Origin: Paraphysoderma sedebokerense
Taxonomy: Eukaryota > Blastocladiomycota > Physodermatomycetes > Physodermatales > Physodermataceae
Reading direction: 5' to 3'
Assembly: GCA_025602915.1 (NCBI GenBank)
Contig: JAHLJZ010000080.1
Location: forward strand, 42,793-106,792
DNA: 64,000 nt
Shown: in pieces, positions 1 to 13,548 of the stretch
Position numbering within the stretch: the stretch's first letter is position 1
Layout: each line of letters begins with the position of its first letter
Program-made: the position numbers and the translations under genes
The notes under the pieces: model-generated
What the model saw: only the letters and a program-made list of their open reading frames with translations
What the model was told of the DNA's origin: nothing
Database searches by the model: none

Positions 1-199
1 GTGACAAGTTGAAGCGGTTTGAGTGCATTTTTCCTGAAACACGTTTTGGGCAGCTACACTCGGAGGATGCGATGTAGACGTAATAGGATTTCACTTGTTG
101 CGTCAGATTGTAAACGACACAAGTGAGGATGAAATCGGTTGATCCTTTCATAGATGTAGGAGTATTAGAAACTGACCAAGTGTTTTTTTTTTTGTCTAG

Positions 200-1967
200 T
201 CGCTTACGCCGGTTTAGCCGCTTATAGTATCTCAAAGTCGAATATCTTTAGATCAACCAACAACAATAACAACACAACAAACCCAGGTAGAAAGGATGAT
301 ATTCCAGCCTCAGTCATTGGCACATTAGCTGGATCCCTCGTTTTCGCTTTCCTGTTATCCGTTGGCTACCTCATGCTTATGCGAAAGTTCCCTCGTCAAC
401 TCATTGTCTTCACCTTTTGGTTCTCTATTGCCTGGCTCGCTGTTTTAGCTGTATTGGGTGCAATCGTCGGTCAATTTGGCGTGACTGTCATTTGCGGCAT
501 ATTCATTATATTTTACCTGATTATGTACAAAAGTTTTAAGTCTAGAATGCCGTTTGCCAGTGTCATGTTGAGTACTGTTGCTTCGATTACTCAAAAGTAT
601 CCGGCTACTGTTACTGCTGGTATTATTGGTTTGATCGTCAGTTTGGCTTACAATATTTTCTGGGTTATTGGGGTACGTCATTCGATTTTACATTACATCC
701 TGAATCTACAGACCAACTTATTAACATTATCTATTAACTTGGTTGTGATATAGTTCATCTGTGTATACGATACATTTGCTACAACTGACTCCCGAACCGG
801 CGCTAGACAAATGTCTGGTGCTACTTATGCTCTCTGGGTTTTTTCCATCTTCTCGTACTACTGGACCAATCAAGTCTTCAAGAATGTTGTCCACGTCACC
901 ATTTCTGGTACTTTTGCTTCCTTCTATTTCCTATCTGTAAGTTCTCTTGCTCTTCATGGATCATCGAGCTTGCGGAATGTTATTCTAACCGTAAAATGCA
1001 GGGCTCCCCTCAAGGTATGCCCAGCAGCCCAACCTTGGGTGCCTTCAAGAGAGCTGTTACCACCTCATTTGGTTCAATTTGTTTCGGTTCATTGATTATC
1101 GCAATCTTACAAACCATCCGCGCTATTTTAAGATCGGCTGCCAGAGACACCGACGGTATCGGAGCTTTCGCTGCTTGTTGTATCGAATGTATCCTGGGTA
1201 AGTGGCTACTCATGCCTACTATTTGAGTTCCTTTGACTGACTTGATGTAATTTTCCTGTTCAGCTTGGATCGAGGGTTTAGTACAATACTTCAACCACTA
1301 TGCTGTATGTTCATGAATTTTTGCTTTGTCGGTCAAAGTATTTATCGGAGTACTGACGTTTTTATTGATTCCATTTATATAGTTCACTCAAGTTGCTATC
1401 TATGGTAAAGATTATTGTACCGCTGCCAAAGACACATGGACTATGGTTAAAGACCGCGGTATCGGTAAGTTTGAGGATTAAATTGACCTTTTTAGAAACT
1501 GTTGAAATCTAATAGACCCCTCTTTCTTTTTTAACTTTGAACTTTAGATGCTATTATCAACGACGATTTAATTGGCAACGTCCTCGGTTTTGGCGGTATC
1601 CTTGTCGCCTTCCTCAATGTTGCTTTCGTCTACGTCATTCTTCTTATTGTTGGGGTCACTAAAGATCCGAATCTCAGCGGTTGGACCGTCATTTTATGTG
1701 TCGTTGGTTTCTTTTTGGGATTGGTCATGTTCTTCTTGATTGGTGAAGTTATCAATTCCGGTGTTGCCACTACATTCGTCTGTTTGGCTGAAGACCCGAA
1801 CGCTTTGAGAGCCACCAAACCTGAATTATGGGAAAAAATCAGAGAAACTTATCCTGTTCGTATCACCATTTCCCTATTGGTACTGCCTGAAAAATTGCGT
1901 TCTGACTTTTCCTTTTGTTTTCGATCGTCAACAGCAAGCTGCTTTCCATGGAATGCACAGTGCCTAA
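200..1967 (+). CDS. Choline-transporter-like (CTL/SLC44, Pns1-type) membrane protein, 5' end missing
   Basis: Multi-pass membrane protein of the choline-transporter-like family; in fungi these sit in the plasma membrane, and their substrate is uncertain. Exons I can join in frame are 200-672, 754-936, 1002-1197, 1264-1304, 1383-1464, 1548-1855 and 1935-1967, giving 437 residues to the TAA stop. Many hydrophobic segments are visible, and the family-typical late region is present: the motif IEGLVQYFNHYA, then a stretch with KDYCTAAKDTW, then the final helices with LIGEVINSGVATTFVCLAEDP. About 100 N-terminal residues expected for the family are absent; the gene probably starts left of the window, and bases 1-199 read as intron. 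The last intron uses a weak donor (gttcgt), chosen because it gives the ending YPQAAFHGMHSA. The family call is solid; the exact substrate is not. Confidence 0.85.
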
Positions 1968-2730
1968 GTAACTTTAAGTGGTTAACACTGATCACACTAT
2001 AAACTCTATAAAAACAATCATGTTTAACATACTTTACAAAATTAGAAAAAAAATTAAACGTTGTTCTGTTTAAACGTTTCTCTATGTGTTTATAGTATTA
2101 TTATTATCTGAGTTTGATTTGTTGTTTTCATCGTCTAAATAGGACAAATAAAAGGATTAATTTGAAGCTCTTAACACAGACGATACACCGCTCTATCTAT
2201 ATCCCCAAAATTATTTAGTTTCCAATTCGCTACTACTTTACGACGCGTTGGTAACGAGGTAATCCCATTTCCGACTAGTTTGCTACCACAAGGTGAATGC
2301 ATCCTGGACGTGTTGCGGAAGAAAAACTCGTTCTTCTCCATGTTAGGATGATAGGTTTCATTGATTATGTGTGTTTCTCGACATCAAGCTTTATAATGTC
2401 GAGCTTGAAGTGACTTTATTGAGAGCGTAAAGTCAATCAGAGAATTCCTGCAACGGAAAGCAAATACCGCCAAGAATTGAGCTGTTGCTTTAGCATCTAT
2501 TAAATCCATATGTGTCGAACCAAAACTTATATATATCATTTATTAGAATATAATCCGTTCAAATCATTCATGAACCATCTCTGACAGATTTGGATAGAAG
2601 GCCATACATACGCGGAAGATTGACCACGTGACTATCACCCTGGATACGACGCATCCTCCCTCGCACCGTATCATTCTGCCGGCATCCGTCGATTGAACTC
2701 CCTCTTCCGCAATCCGTTATATCATAAAAT
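1968..2730. other. Intergenic region, 763 bp
   Basis: Contains the 3' flank of the transporter and the promoter side of RPS23. It is AT-rich with T and A runs near 2040-2160 and a more GC-rich, pyrimidine-rich stretch at about 2635-2720 just before the RPS23 start. I see no gene, tRNA or repeat here. Confidence 0.6.
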
Positions 2731-3826
<1,096 letters not shown>

Positions 3827-4331
3827 ACAAACTCTTTGGTATATTATATCGAGTTTGATAGTGATGTTAGGTTGTTGGATTTTGTCCGCGTACAAAATTT
3901 GTATTGTAGCTCATAATTAGTTACGACATAATAAAAAGTAACTGTAAACCCTCTTTTCAAACGAGTTGCCTGCTTCTAATTCTCTCAAAGCACACTGATC
4001 TGAACAACGTCTACCCAGAAGAGAGGGGTTAGACCTGACACATATGAAATATGAGGTATCAAGCTGACATCAAAATATTTGATGAGCTTCAGCGCACACA
4101 TTCATATCTTTAAGAAGAGTATTTATTTATCCTACATTCACAAATCGCACCACAACAAATCCATACCAACCACCCACTTGTTTCACGACATTCTTTTATT
4201 TTTCTTCATCTACAATACAACAATATTACATGAACCTCAACCAAAAGAGAGCATAAAACAACCGGGGGTAAACATTCAGATTGTCGGTATGAAAATATTG
4301 TAAGAACGATTTTTTATGAAGTATAAGAAAT
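3827..4331. other. Intergenic region between convergent ribosomal-protein genes
   Basis: Holds the 3' flanks of RPS23 (left, + strand) and RPL36 (right, - strand). It is AT-rich, with AATAAA-like signals near 3929. The open frames across it look like chance. No RNA gene or repeat recognised. Confidence 0.6.
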
Positions 4332-5120
4332 TTAGTGAGCGGCGGCTCTTCTGGATTCGGCGATGATGTTGGATAATTCTTCAACCTTTCTCTTGGCACG
4401 AGTAAGAGTTCCAAGCTAAATTCAGATAAAGAATCAAATCAAAAACAAAGATTTGAAGAAAAATTGTTAGATCATTGCACCAATTGAGTTATCCAAAAAC
4501 TTTCGGGCAGACAAAAGTCACTCCAAAGTTTGATCAAACGACATTCGAGTAAAATCACATAAATAAAATTACGTACTCTCTTCTTGGCCAATTTCTTAGC
4601 TCTCTTATCCTTAGAGTTTTTCAACAATTCCATAACTCTCTTTTCATAAGGGGCGAAACCAACGACTTCACGGACAAGGTCACGGACGAATTTGGTGCGC
4701 TTGGCGAGTCTCTAATTGATATTTAAAAAATTGCGCAAAATTGAAAGACGATAGTGGAAAATGTGTGATTATGGCGAGAGAGATGGGAGAGTTGAATAAA
4801 CGGGATTTTTTAATAATCAGTGTCGGTGGTGTCAAAAAGTGGTGGTAAGCGGAACATTTTTGTAGGAAGAAAAAGAAAAAGAAAAAAATTCGTATAAGTG
4901 AGTATACAATAAATTAAAATTCTTTAAGAATCTTCCACTCCAAAAAAACACTTTTCGTTATACTATCACTTATCCATTCAGCATAGACTAAAGCTCATTA
5001 GATACAAGCAGAAAAATAGAGCAAAACACATACGCCTTTTTGAGAGACAGGCTTGAATCTGGGTTGACGTTTGGTGACGGGGAAACCCTTAGTTAAACCG
5101 ACAGAAAGGCTAGAAGTCAT
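4332..5120 (-). CDS. RPL36: 60S ribosomal protein L36 (eL36)
   Basis: Large-subunit ribosomal protein. Exons on the minus strand are 5120-5034, 4711-4577 and 4415-4332, all joined in phase 0, giving 101 residues, normal for eL36. The N-terminus reads [18 protein letters not shown]. The middle exon carries [20 protein letters not shown] and [16 protein letters not shown], and the last exon [20 protein letters not shown], ending AAAH. The start at 5120 is preferred over an upstream in-frame ATG at 5207 because it matches the family length. It is convergent with RPS23. Confidence 0.95.
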
Positions 5121-5338
5121 GTTGTCGATATGTGAAATAAAATCGTCTGGGGAGGAAGAAGAAAACTCGTCGTTGACAATACTATTGGGTGGAGCTGTTT
5201 TTTTCAAGGTGACACGTGTTCGTTGCTAGGAAGCGTTTGCCCGTCAACGAGAATATTTATAATTTTGAAAGCATGAGTGGGTCGTTTCGGTTGAATCAAA
5301 TTTTGAATTCATTTATTTGTTCATCTCAAATCCTACTG

Positions 5339-8053
5339 TTACTTTATCTGATACAATTTTGCAATCCTTGCGGCATTATCGTAACTGCGTAAAAACACTA
5401 GCATTTTGACAATCTTTTCGAATTCAGGTCTAATGATACCGTGTTAATTCACTTCTAAAAGAAATGAGATACCGCAGAATAAAAGATAACATTTTCTACT
5501 CACCTGCCAACTTCTTTGTTCTTCTGTATATGATTGGAAAGCACGATGATTGATTTCGCTAACGATTCATACCTCTCCGGAGTCTTAAAACCGTCACCAA
5601 TCCATTCTTTTGGCACGGTATCGACAATCTAATATAAGCAACAGCAGATATCAAGAATCAGCAAGCAAACGAATCGCATCATAATAAAAAGAGAAATACA
5701 TGCCATTTGAAAAGCTGAAATATCGTCTACCATTGGTTCAATCATTTCATAAATCACAGTTGTCCAACGGTTGAGAAGCGAATCGATTAACAAATTCTGT
5801 ATAGTTGAATCTGAAAAATATTTCTTCATTGTGCAGATGTTCTTCCATAATTTCATGGCGAGGTTAAAACAGTTTCTATAGACAATTGGAGAAGGGGGGC
5901 CGTCTGAGTCGCGTAGTCGCGACAACTGAGAAACAGCCATTTCGATTGACTCAATAAAGACGGTTGATAATGATGATATGAGTGTCTTAACGTACAGGTA
6001 GTTAAAGTTAGGAGGGAGAAAAACTTAACGGTTATCATAAGGAAATCTTACCTGAAAGGGGTCACTCCTTCGGTCAACCACGTAAAGAATCTGCTCCAAC
6101 ACTTCTTTCAAATTTCTGACTTGAGTTTGAGAGAAAGGATCCAAATATCGTATTATACTTTTCAGTCTAGGCACTACTGATTTCATGATTACTTTGTTCA
6201 ATAACATTGCGTCAGGGTCCTCCGACTTCGCTGTGTTCATAGAGGGACCATATTCGTGGGCAGATACTGTCTGGTGCCATTTCATTTGATCCAAGTCGGA
6301 TACGTTCTGCATAAACAGTGGCTCATTAGGATCCATAATTTTAGTATATGTCAACATAGTAGAATCAAACCATGAATGGATCCCAATCTAGTAACTCCTT
6401 TCGAACATGAATCTCGAATACGCCTGGTAAACTCAGACTTCCAAAAGCGTCAACATATTCTACCCGAAATTTGCTTTTCCATGTTTCAAATCGTTTGCTA
6501 ATAATGTTCGGATTTTGAAACTCCTCGTCTACATCTTCGAATACAGCGTTTATCTCCCTTTTCACCTCATCTAAACATAATCCGCTAGTTGGCTAAAATA
6601 TGTATAACTCATTAAACAACCGATAACATACCAATTTTACTCTGACGCTCTGTGGACTCTGGCAGAGTTATATTGTCTGAAAGTAGGAATGTCTCTAAAC
6701 GGATTGATACTGATTGGTCAACACGATCTTTCAAAATTTCGTTCCATCTCTGTTCAAGGCTCTCGATTTCGGGGAACTAAATATAAGCGCGTTAATATCT
6801 AAAATACGGTAACAGAATAAGACTTTATAACACTAAGAAAGGCCTACTAGCCTTTTCATCCATGAATTCAACAAAATCAAACATAAATGTTTTCAATTGC
6901 TGAAAGTAATCGTATCTATCGGAAGCTATCTGGAGATCGCTTTCCAGGGTTTCAAGCGCTTTTTGCAATTCTTGAATTTCACGCCTCGAACCCTCTAGCT
7001 CATTGACATGCATTGAATAGACTTGACGTAAGTGATGCTCTGCATCTATAAGGGAACTCTGAACATTATCTAACGATGGAATCGGGAGTATCCTCGGCAC
7101 TGGTGTTGGACAAGTTAGAGGTTGTGAGAACTACGCCCAAGGGAATGAGGGTTACGAACTCTTGATTGCTCCAATTGCCTGATGTGCTGCATTGAGAGCC
7201 ATTTCTGCCTTTCCGCCCATACTTCCTTCCTGCAAGGCACCCCCTCTCCTTATCTGTTCCAACTCCCAACGTTTCAATTCGTCGTCATCTTCGTCCATCA
7301 TTTGATCCCTTTCATCCAAATCCACAGCAATATTCATTGATTCGCCGGGTTTCAATTCATTTGATTGTGTTACTTTGGCTGAATTCAAGGTGTAAAAATC
7401 CATATCATCCGCATCATCGTCCACTACCGAAGGCGTGATAGTTATAGTAGTGGATTGAACGTTAGGATGAGATAATTGTCGGGTTGATTCATCGGATTGC
7501 AGACGATTATCGGTGCTATAAAATAAATAGCCATTGATAGATTACGGTATTAGAACGAATAAATAAAATATATACTTAATATCGGACATGTAAAATCAAA
7601 ACAAACTTTGCAATATCGCCATAAACAGTTCGTGCTCCCAATTTTTTCAAACGACGACTCGCTGCACTCTTCTTTATTTGAAATCCATCCTCGCCAGTCT
7701 CCTAAATTTCAGCAATCATTGTCAGTTTCAGAGATAGTATTCATAGAAGCAGATGCAGATGTTTAGCAAAGAACGAACATTGTCGGCCTCAAAACTCAAA
7801 CCGACAGTTTTCTTTGGCTTTGCCTTATTTTTGGGTTTTGATTTCACAACAACAGCAGAGATCTGGGGTTCTTCGTTAGATACTGAACCGTCGTTTGATA
7901 CTCTGTCGATATTATCTTTTGTATTGTATTCATAAAATATGAATTAATTTCTGACACTCTATATTCAGAGCTAAAATGCAAGGGCCTACCATCATCATCT
8001 TCGATTGCAACTTTTTTGCGAATCTGCCGCTGTTTGGTGGGCTTCTTTATCAT
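5339..8053 (-). CDS. GCFC-domain protein, PAXBP1/GCFC2-type spliceosome factor
   Basis: Members of this family act in spliceosome assembly or disassembly in the nucleus, beside a DEAH helicase. The start at 8053 gives MIKKPTKQRQIRKKVAIEDDD. Next come basic low-complexity segments, then the family motif DELKRWELEQIRRGG (about 7255-7290), a coiled coil (LPIPSLDNVQSSLIDAEHHL through SRREIQELQKALETLESDL), and the GCFC domain containing FRVEYVDAFGSLSLPGVFEI and ELLDWDPF. At least nine introns are needed. Two appear to use GC donors (near 6852 and 5702), because only those keep the frame. The last exon ends KLYQIK at 5339. Assignment to the family is firm; which paralogue it represents is inference. 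Confidence 0.85.
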
Positions 8054-8587
8054 GCTTAGACTGGTTTGATCCAGCTATATTGCAAGGATTTCTGTAAATA
8101 AAAAATGAAGTCGGATCAAGTAGAACGGCCTGTTTAAGATTAGTTCCGACGTTCCAACAAATGAGGCGGACAATCAAAGTAGACCGATTTACTTTAATTT
8201 CGTGATTTATCACCTTCAGTCGAACTATATCATTAGCCGTAGTGCGATTGTATTGTACACATTGTTGAACGAGTGCCAACTTTGAAAAAATCGTCTAAAA
8301 TGCTCTACTGGTAGAAGGCCTTTCATTGCGCACTGAAACCGTTGAATCATGAATCCAAAAAATGACAATTTCATAATACATAAGATCCAGATATAGTCAT
8401 CTGATTATGCTATTGGCCACTATTATAGCCATACCTTATCTTTGTTACCACTAGCAATCGCATCAATTGATGCCAGTGTTCTTGGAATGATACAGATTCA
8501 GCTTCTCTTTCGTGATCTTCAGTTCTAGCAAACGCGTTTCCAAACTATATCTATCCACAATCCCGCACCTAATGCATCATTTCCAGG
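8054..8587. other. Divergent promoter region
   Basis: Lies between the minus-strand GCFC gene and the plus-strand fibro-slime gene, so it probably holds both promoters. A minus-strand open frame overlaps it but shows no family resemblance. No repeats or RNA genes seen. Confidence 0.5.
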
Positions 8588-10764
8588 ATGTACTCCAGAA
8601 TATTGATTCTATGGGTGCTACTGCTCAATCTAAGACATATATTATGTGCGGATAAACCTCCGTCTCCTTGGAGACTCTTTAACGGATACATTCGCGACAT
8701 GCCGCAAATCCATCCCGACTTTGAACCCCCTGCATCCTCTGTCTTTCCTCAAACTGGTCTCCTTGTGGATACATTCAACGAAAACAACATGCCCGTGTTT
8801 ATAACACCATCTAAAAGAAATGCGACACAACTCTGTAGCAAATATATCGATAGGGAAGACGTGAATTTGCCTGTTTACCCTCAATGCGGGAGGTATGCCA
8901 TTGCGAACCACGGACATTTCTTCTTCGATGAGTGGTACATGTATGTAGACGCATTTATTTGAGTAATCTATTAGTGACAAAAGTGTTGATTGCTTTTACA
9001 AATGTCCACAGGGACATTCCAGGGGTCAACATCGCATACAATGCGTCTTTGAATTTTACGTTAATTGATGCAAACAAATCAATGTATCGGTTTGAATATG
9101 GGAGTTTTTTTCCGCTAGATCAGATACATTTTGGCAAAAAAGAGGTTAGATCTTGCTCCTATTATTATTACGTTTGGTGAAAGGGAGACGGCATTGACGA
9201 TCTTTCTCCAGGGTATGTTGGTCGATGACGGAAATTCGACTTTCAGACGGAATTTTTGGTTTACGTAAGTTGTGTAATGCTAAGAGAAAGACACAATCCA
9301 TAACCTTATCAAAAATTCTATTAGAACTGAAATGCGACTGGACTTCTATTATCGAGGTCAGGAAGTGTTCAGATTTGATGGGGACGATGATGTGTGGGTC
9401 TTCATTGACGGCAAGTTAACAACTTGTGATCTCGGGGGCATCCATCATGTCGCAAATTGTACTTTGGAGCTTGATACGCTGGGTCTTGAACCAAATACCA
9501 CTCATAAGATGACAGTCTTTCGTAAGTTGTTAGCTTTGAGGGGCCAGTGAGATCATTTATGCAACGATGTTAACTAATTGGTCCATTGAAGATGCCGAAC
9601 GAAAAAATCCAGGATCAACGTTCTCCATCACTACATCTGTAGAACCCAGCAACAAGGCGCCAACTTCAGTTAACCGTACAATTCTTGCTCGATCAAATCA
9701 ACAAATTAAAGTTTCTTTCCTTGCCTTTGATCCAGATGGTGATCCTTTGAGGACCTCCATCAGAGCAATAGTTGGAGGCGGAACTTTACTCGACCCTAAC
9801 ACAAACTCGACATTAGAGAGGGGGACTTGGTTCAACCAGAGCGAATTAATATTCGCCCGAGACACCGTGGGAACCTCTACCCTTTATTATATTGTGAACG
9901 ATGGATCGTTGAACTCCACTGTGGCTGAGATTGTCATCAATGTTTTACCACAAATCCGTAAGGAATTAAAATATTGCCGTGCTCTAACTTCAGAACTGGT
10001 ATAACCTCATTATATCATTAGGTCCACCGGTTCCTCTGAACACTACAATCACTGTTACAGCTGGGCAAACGACCAGATTACAACTCTCCGTCGAATCACT
10101 TGATATCCCGCTTTCAAATTTGACTTGGTACCTATCGCGTAATCCGTCGAAAGGATATGCTACCCTGAACGAGAAATCGGGAGAGCTTGTGTTCGAAGTA
10201 ATGTTGCTCCTCCTTAAGTCTTTTTTATGTTATTTATTGATTCCTAATGTGATCTCTTACCGCAAGGCTATTAATGCTGGAAATGATTCAGTTGTCTTTG
10301 AAGTCGTGGATCCTGAAGGTCGAGCTGGAACAGGAGTAGTCACAATTATAATCAAACGTAAGCATTGTCATAAGCTTAAAATTTGAGTACCCTAGTGTTA
10401 ATTTCCGAAATCAGCCGAAGAAATTCCCCCACCACCTCCCCAAGGGTTACCCTTGCCAGCTGTAATTGGTATAGTTGGCGGTGCTATTGGTTTCGTAGCA
10501 ATCGGGGCTGGCTTTTTCACTCATTACGTATATTTTCGATATGCCGCAAAGAAGTACGAGAGACAGGTAAAACTTTATTTCTTGATAGCTTCAGCTTCGG
10601 AATCATTAATTTCCTTTAAATACCTACATTAACAGTGGCAAAAGGAGTTTTATTCGGCACAAATGCGTGAAAATCCGCTATATATTCCACAGGTAGTAGA
10701 GAACTATAATCCTCTATACACCCCTTCAGGTGTCAACGAGTCGAGTCAATTCAGACTCATTTAA
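8588..10764 (+). CDS. Fibro-slime-domain type I membrane receptor-like protein, copy 1
   Basis: Nine exons join in frame to 557 residues: 8588-8940, 9012-9144, 9188-9264, 9325-9521, 9592-9957, 10022-10197, 10267-10357, 10415-10566 and 10636-10764. Order of parts: a signal peptide (about residues 1-21); a fibro-slime domain (about 22-250) with GDDDVWVFIDGKL, DLGGIHH and a HAER motif; two beta-sandwich segments resembling cadherin/tandem-Ig repeats (FLAFDPDGDPL, YYIVNDGSLNSTVAEIVINV); a proline-rich stalk (PEEIPPPPPQGLPLPA); one membrane helix; and a tail of about 60 residues. The same exon layout recurs in the next gene, a tandem duplicate. Exon 3 is the least certain: only the conserved end NFWFT is clear. 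Fibro-slime domains are known from slime-mould and bacterial extracellular proteins; the ligand here is unknown. Confidence 0.82.
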
Positions 10765-11095
10765 TATGAATACCACATGTATATATTCGGATTGGTTATA
10801 CATAATACATAATTCAATTTTCTCTTTGTTGTTTCTTCAGAGGGTAAAAAGAGTTTTACTATAAAGTCGGCAAAACCACTCTTGCTGGTGCGAGGACTGA
10901 CAATCATCGAATTGACGTGTCTAGTTGCGAGACATATGCCTTGCCGTCCCACTTTCAAATGATACAGACAATTCCATATCCGGATACTTGATTCAAGAGA
11001 TTCAACTGACCTTTGGAACAAGTTTTCGACTGTTAATCTGCCCTTACTGAGACTGAGTGCTGTGTATCATCAAAAGTGCACGCATACAGCAAACC
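10765..11095. other. Spacer between the two fibro-slime genes
   Basis: A 331-bp gap holding the 3' flank of copy 1 and the promoter of copy 2. A minus-strand open frame here matches nothing I know. No repeat joins the two genes. Confidence 0.55.
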
Positions 11096-13275
11096 ATGAG
11101 ACACGACTTTTCAGCGCTATTTCTGCTACTCGCATTCCCAGCGATATGTCAATTCCTACTGACGAATGCTCAAGCAAACGATACCGAACCATGGCGACTA
11201 TTCAATGGATGGATCAGAGATGTACCACAAATTCATCCCGACTTTGAAGCACCGGTCGCTCAAGATTTACCAATGACAGGCCTGCTTTCGGAGAATCTCA
11301 ACAAATTCAGCATGCCGATATTCCGGCTGCCTAGTAAAAGAAATGCAACACAGCTTTGCAGTCAATATATTGACTATAATAATGTCAGTAGACCGCGGGT
11401 CGACTTATGCCAAAATATGGCTATCGCAAATTGGGGGCACCACTTCTTCGACGAGTATTACATGTTCGTACCCGACTCTTTTTTGATTTGATAGTCTCGA
11501 AATTAGTAGTCTCATCGCACCTTTCGTAGGGATGTTCCTGGAGTCAATATTGCTTACAATTTGACCCTTAATTTCACTTTAATCGACCCCGCAAAAGCTC
11601 TTTATCAGTTTAACAGTTCCAAGTTTTTCCCTATTGACAATTTATACTTCGGAAAGAAAGAGGTATGTATCTTGAACCCATATAGGGAACTGATCATGAT
11701 ATTTTCGTCTCACAAATTCATAATATAGGCATTTACAGTTAACGACCCTGGTTTGGATGCATTCTATCTGGACGGAGTTCCACACAATTTTTGGTTCACG
11801 TAAGTTGATATGTGACATCAGTAATCAAGGACAATTCAATAACAAATAACTTGCCACTTAGGACTGAATTCCGGCTTGAATTTTTTTACCGTGGTGGAGA
11901 AATATTCACATTTGAGGGAGACGACGATTTGTGGGTCTTTGTTGACGGAAACTTGACCAGCTGTGACGTCGGCAGTATCCATCAGTCCGCGAACTGTACA
12001 CTCAATTTGGACACATTAGGCCTCACTGTTAACTCTACTCATATGATGAGTGTTTTCCGTAAGTCGAATATTTTATTTAGTCGCTGATTGCTTCATCTGT
12101 ATATGTAAACTAAATGCATCACAACTCACAGACGCCGAGCGACATACAGATGCTTCAAAATTCGTCATTACAACGTCCGTCAAACCCAAAAATCGACCTC
12201 CTTCTATTGTCAATCGTACAGTCATTACGCGAGAAAATGTGCCAATAGATCTTTCATTTCAAGCGTTCGACCCCGAAGATAATCCCATTCAATACATCTT
12301 ACTTGAAGCACCTCTAAACGGTACCTTAACTATTGGCAGCACAAACTTGACAAGCAACTCTACTTTTGGGCAACCAAGAGTCACTTATACTCCGACCATT
12401 GGGGCCATCGGAAATTTCACGGTGCTTTATGTTGCGAACGATGGATCGTTAGACTCAACTATTGGCGAAATTTTTATCACTGTCGTTCCGAGAAAGCGTG
12501 AGTTGCATCATTATCACGGCAGTATCGGCTGGCATGAACTCATTCATGGTTTTTTCAGGTCCTCCAATTCCCTCAAACGCTACCATTAACATGACTGCCG
12601 GAGAAATCTTTTTCATTAACATTAACGTTAACTCCCCCGATGCCCCCATAACTGAGCTTCAATGGTACGTCACCAGCACGGCGCAATTCGGTTACGCTCG
12701 TATCAATGACAAAAATGGCACCTTTTCGTTTGAAGTAAGTGATTCCCTCCGTTTTATCCAACCTACGAACTCCTAACGGTGTTTTTCATCAAAAGGCTGT
12801 CAATCCTGGTAATGAAACGGTGACTTTCGAGGTTAGAGATTCCGAAGGAAACAAGGGAGAAGGAAATGTCTTCGTTATTGTCAATGGTTTGTGCTCAGTT
12901 ATTGCTCATTCGTTTCAGGCAATATCAATCGACTGACATGATCGATAATGCTTCTTTAGCCAAACCTTTACCTCCCCCTGAGAATCCAGGTTTACCACCA
13001 CCCGTAGTAGTTGGAATTGTATTTGGTGCGATTGCTGGCGCGGCCATCATTGCGTCTATCCTCGCGTATTTCCTTTATTTCAAATATGCTGCATCCAAAT
13101 TCGAAGCAATGGTAATTACAGTCTGTCTCGTGGTTTGTGTCGAGCTGTTTCCTAACTGGTCTTATTCCTTATATAGTGGCAAAAAGAATGGCAAAATGCG
13201 CAAATTCAAGAAAATCCGCTTTTCGTCTCTAACACGAAGGAAGCCTTTAATCCACTTTATCAAGGTAACGATTAA
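11096..13275 (+). CDS. Fibro-slime-domain type I membrane receptor-like protein, copy 2
   Basis: Exons 11096-11463, 11530-11662, 11729-11799, 11862-12058, 12132-12497, 12559-12734, 12796-12886, 12960-13111 and 13177-13275 give 550 residues. Internal exons 2, 4, 5, 6, 7 and 8 have exactly the same lengths as in copy 1. Parts: signal peptide; fibro-slime domain with GDDDLWVFVDGNL, DVGSIHQ and HAERHTD; two cadherin/Ig-like segments with FDPEDNPIQY and YVANDGSLDSTIGEIFI; a proline-rich stalk (KPLPPPENPGLPPPVVVG); a membrane helix rich in Gly/Ala/Ile; and a tail beginning WQKEWQNAQIQENPLF. Many Asn-X-Ser/Thr sites suggest heavy glycosylation. The tail shares WQKE, AQ, ENPL and NPLY with copy 1, so the cytoplasmic part is under constraint. 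Confidence 0.87.
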
Positions 13276-13548
13276 GACAAAATGAGGGTTGGAACGATAT
13301 TTGAAGTTGTACATAAACTTATTTAGAGTGGTTACAATGCCATTAATATGCATAATAGAAAGAGAAGTGTAATTAAAAATATATTTGCAAGACAACCTCT
13401 TTGAATTAATTTATATTGTTCGCGGAATTGAATTGAACACGACTACTTGTTTGTTTACCCTGCAATTTGTCATTGAAAGCTTCCATTCACCATCATCCAT
13501 ACTCGTCAGTTTATATCATTCCGAATTTCTTCTTTCTAAACAGGAATA

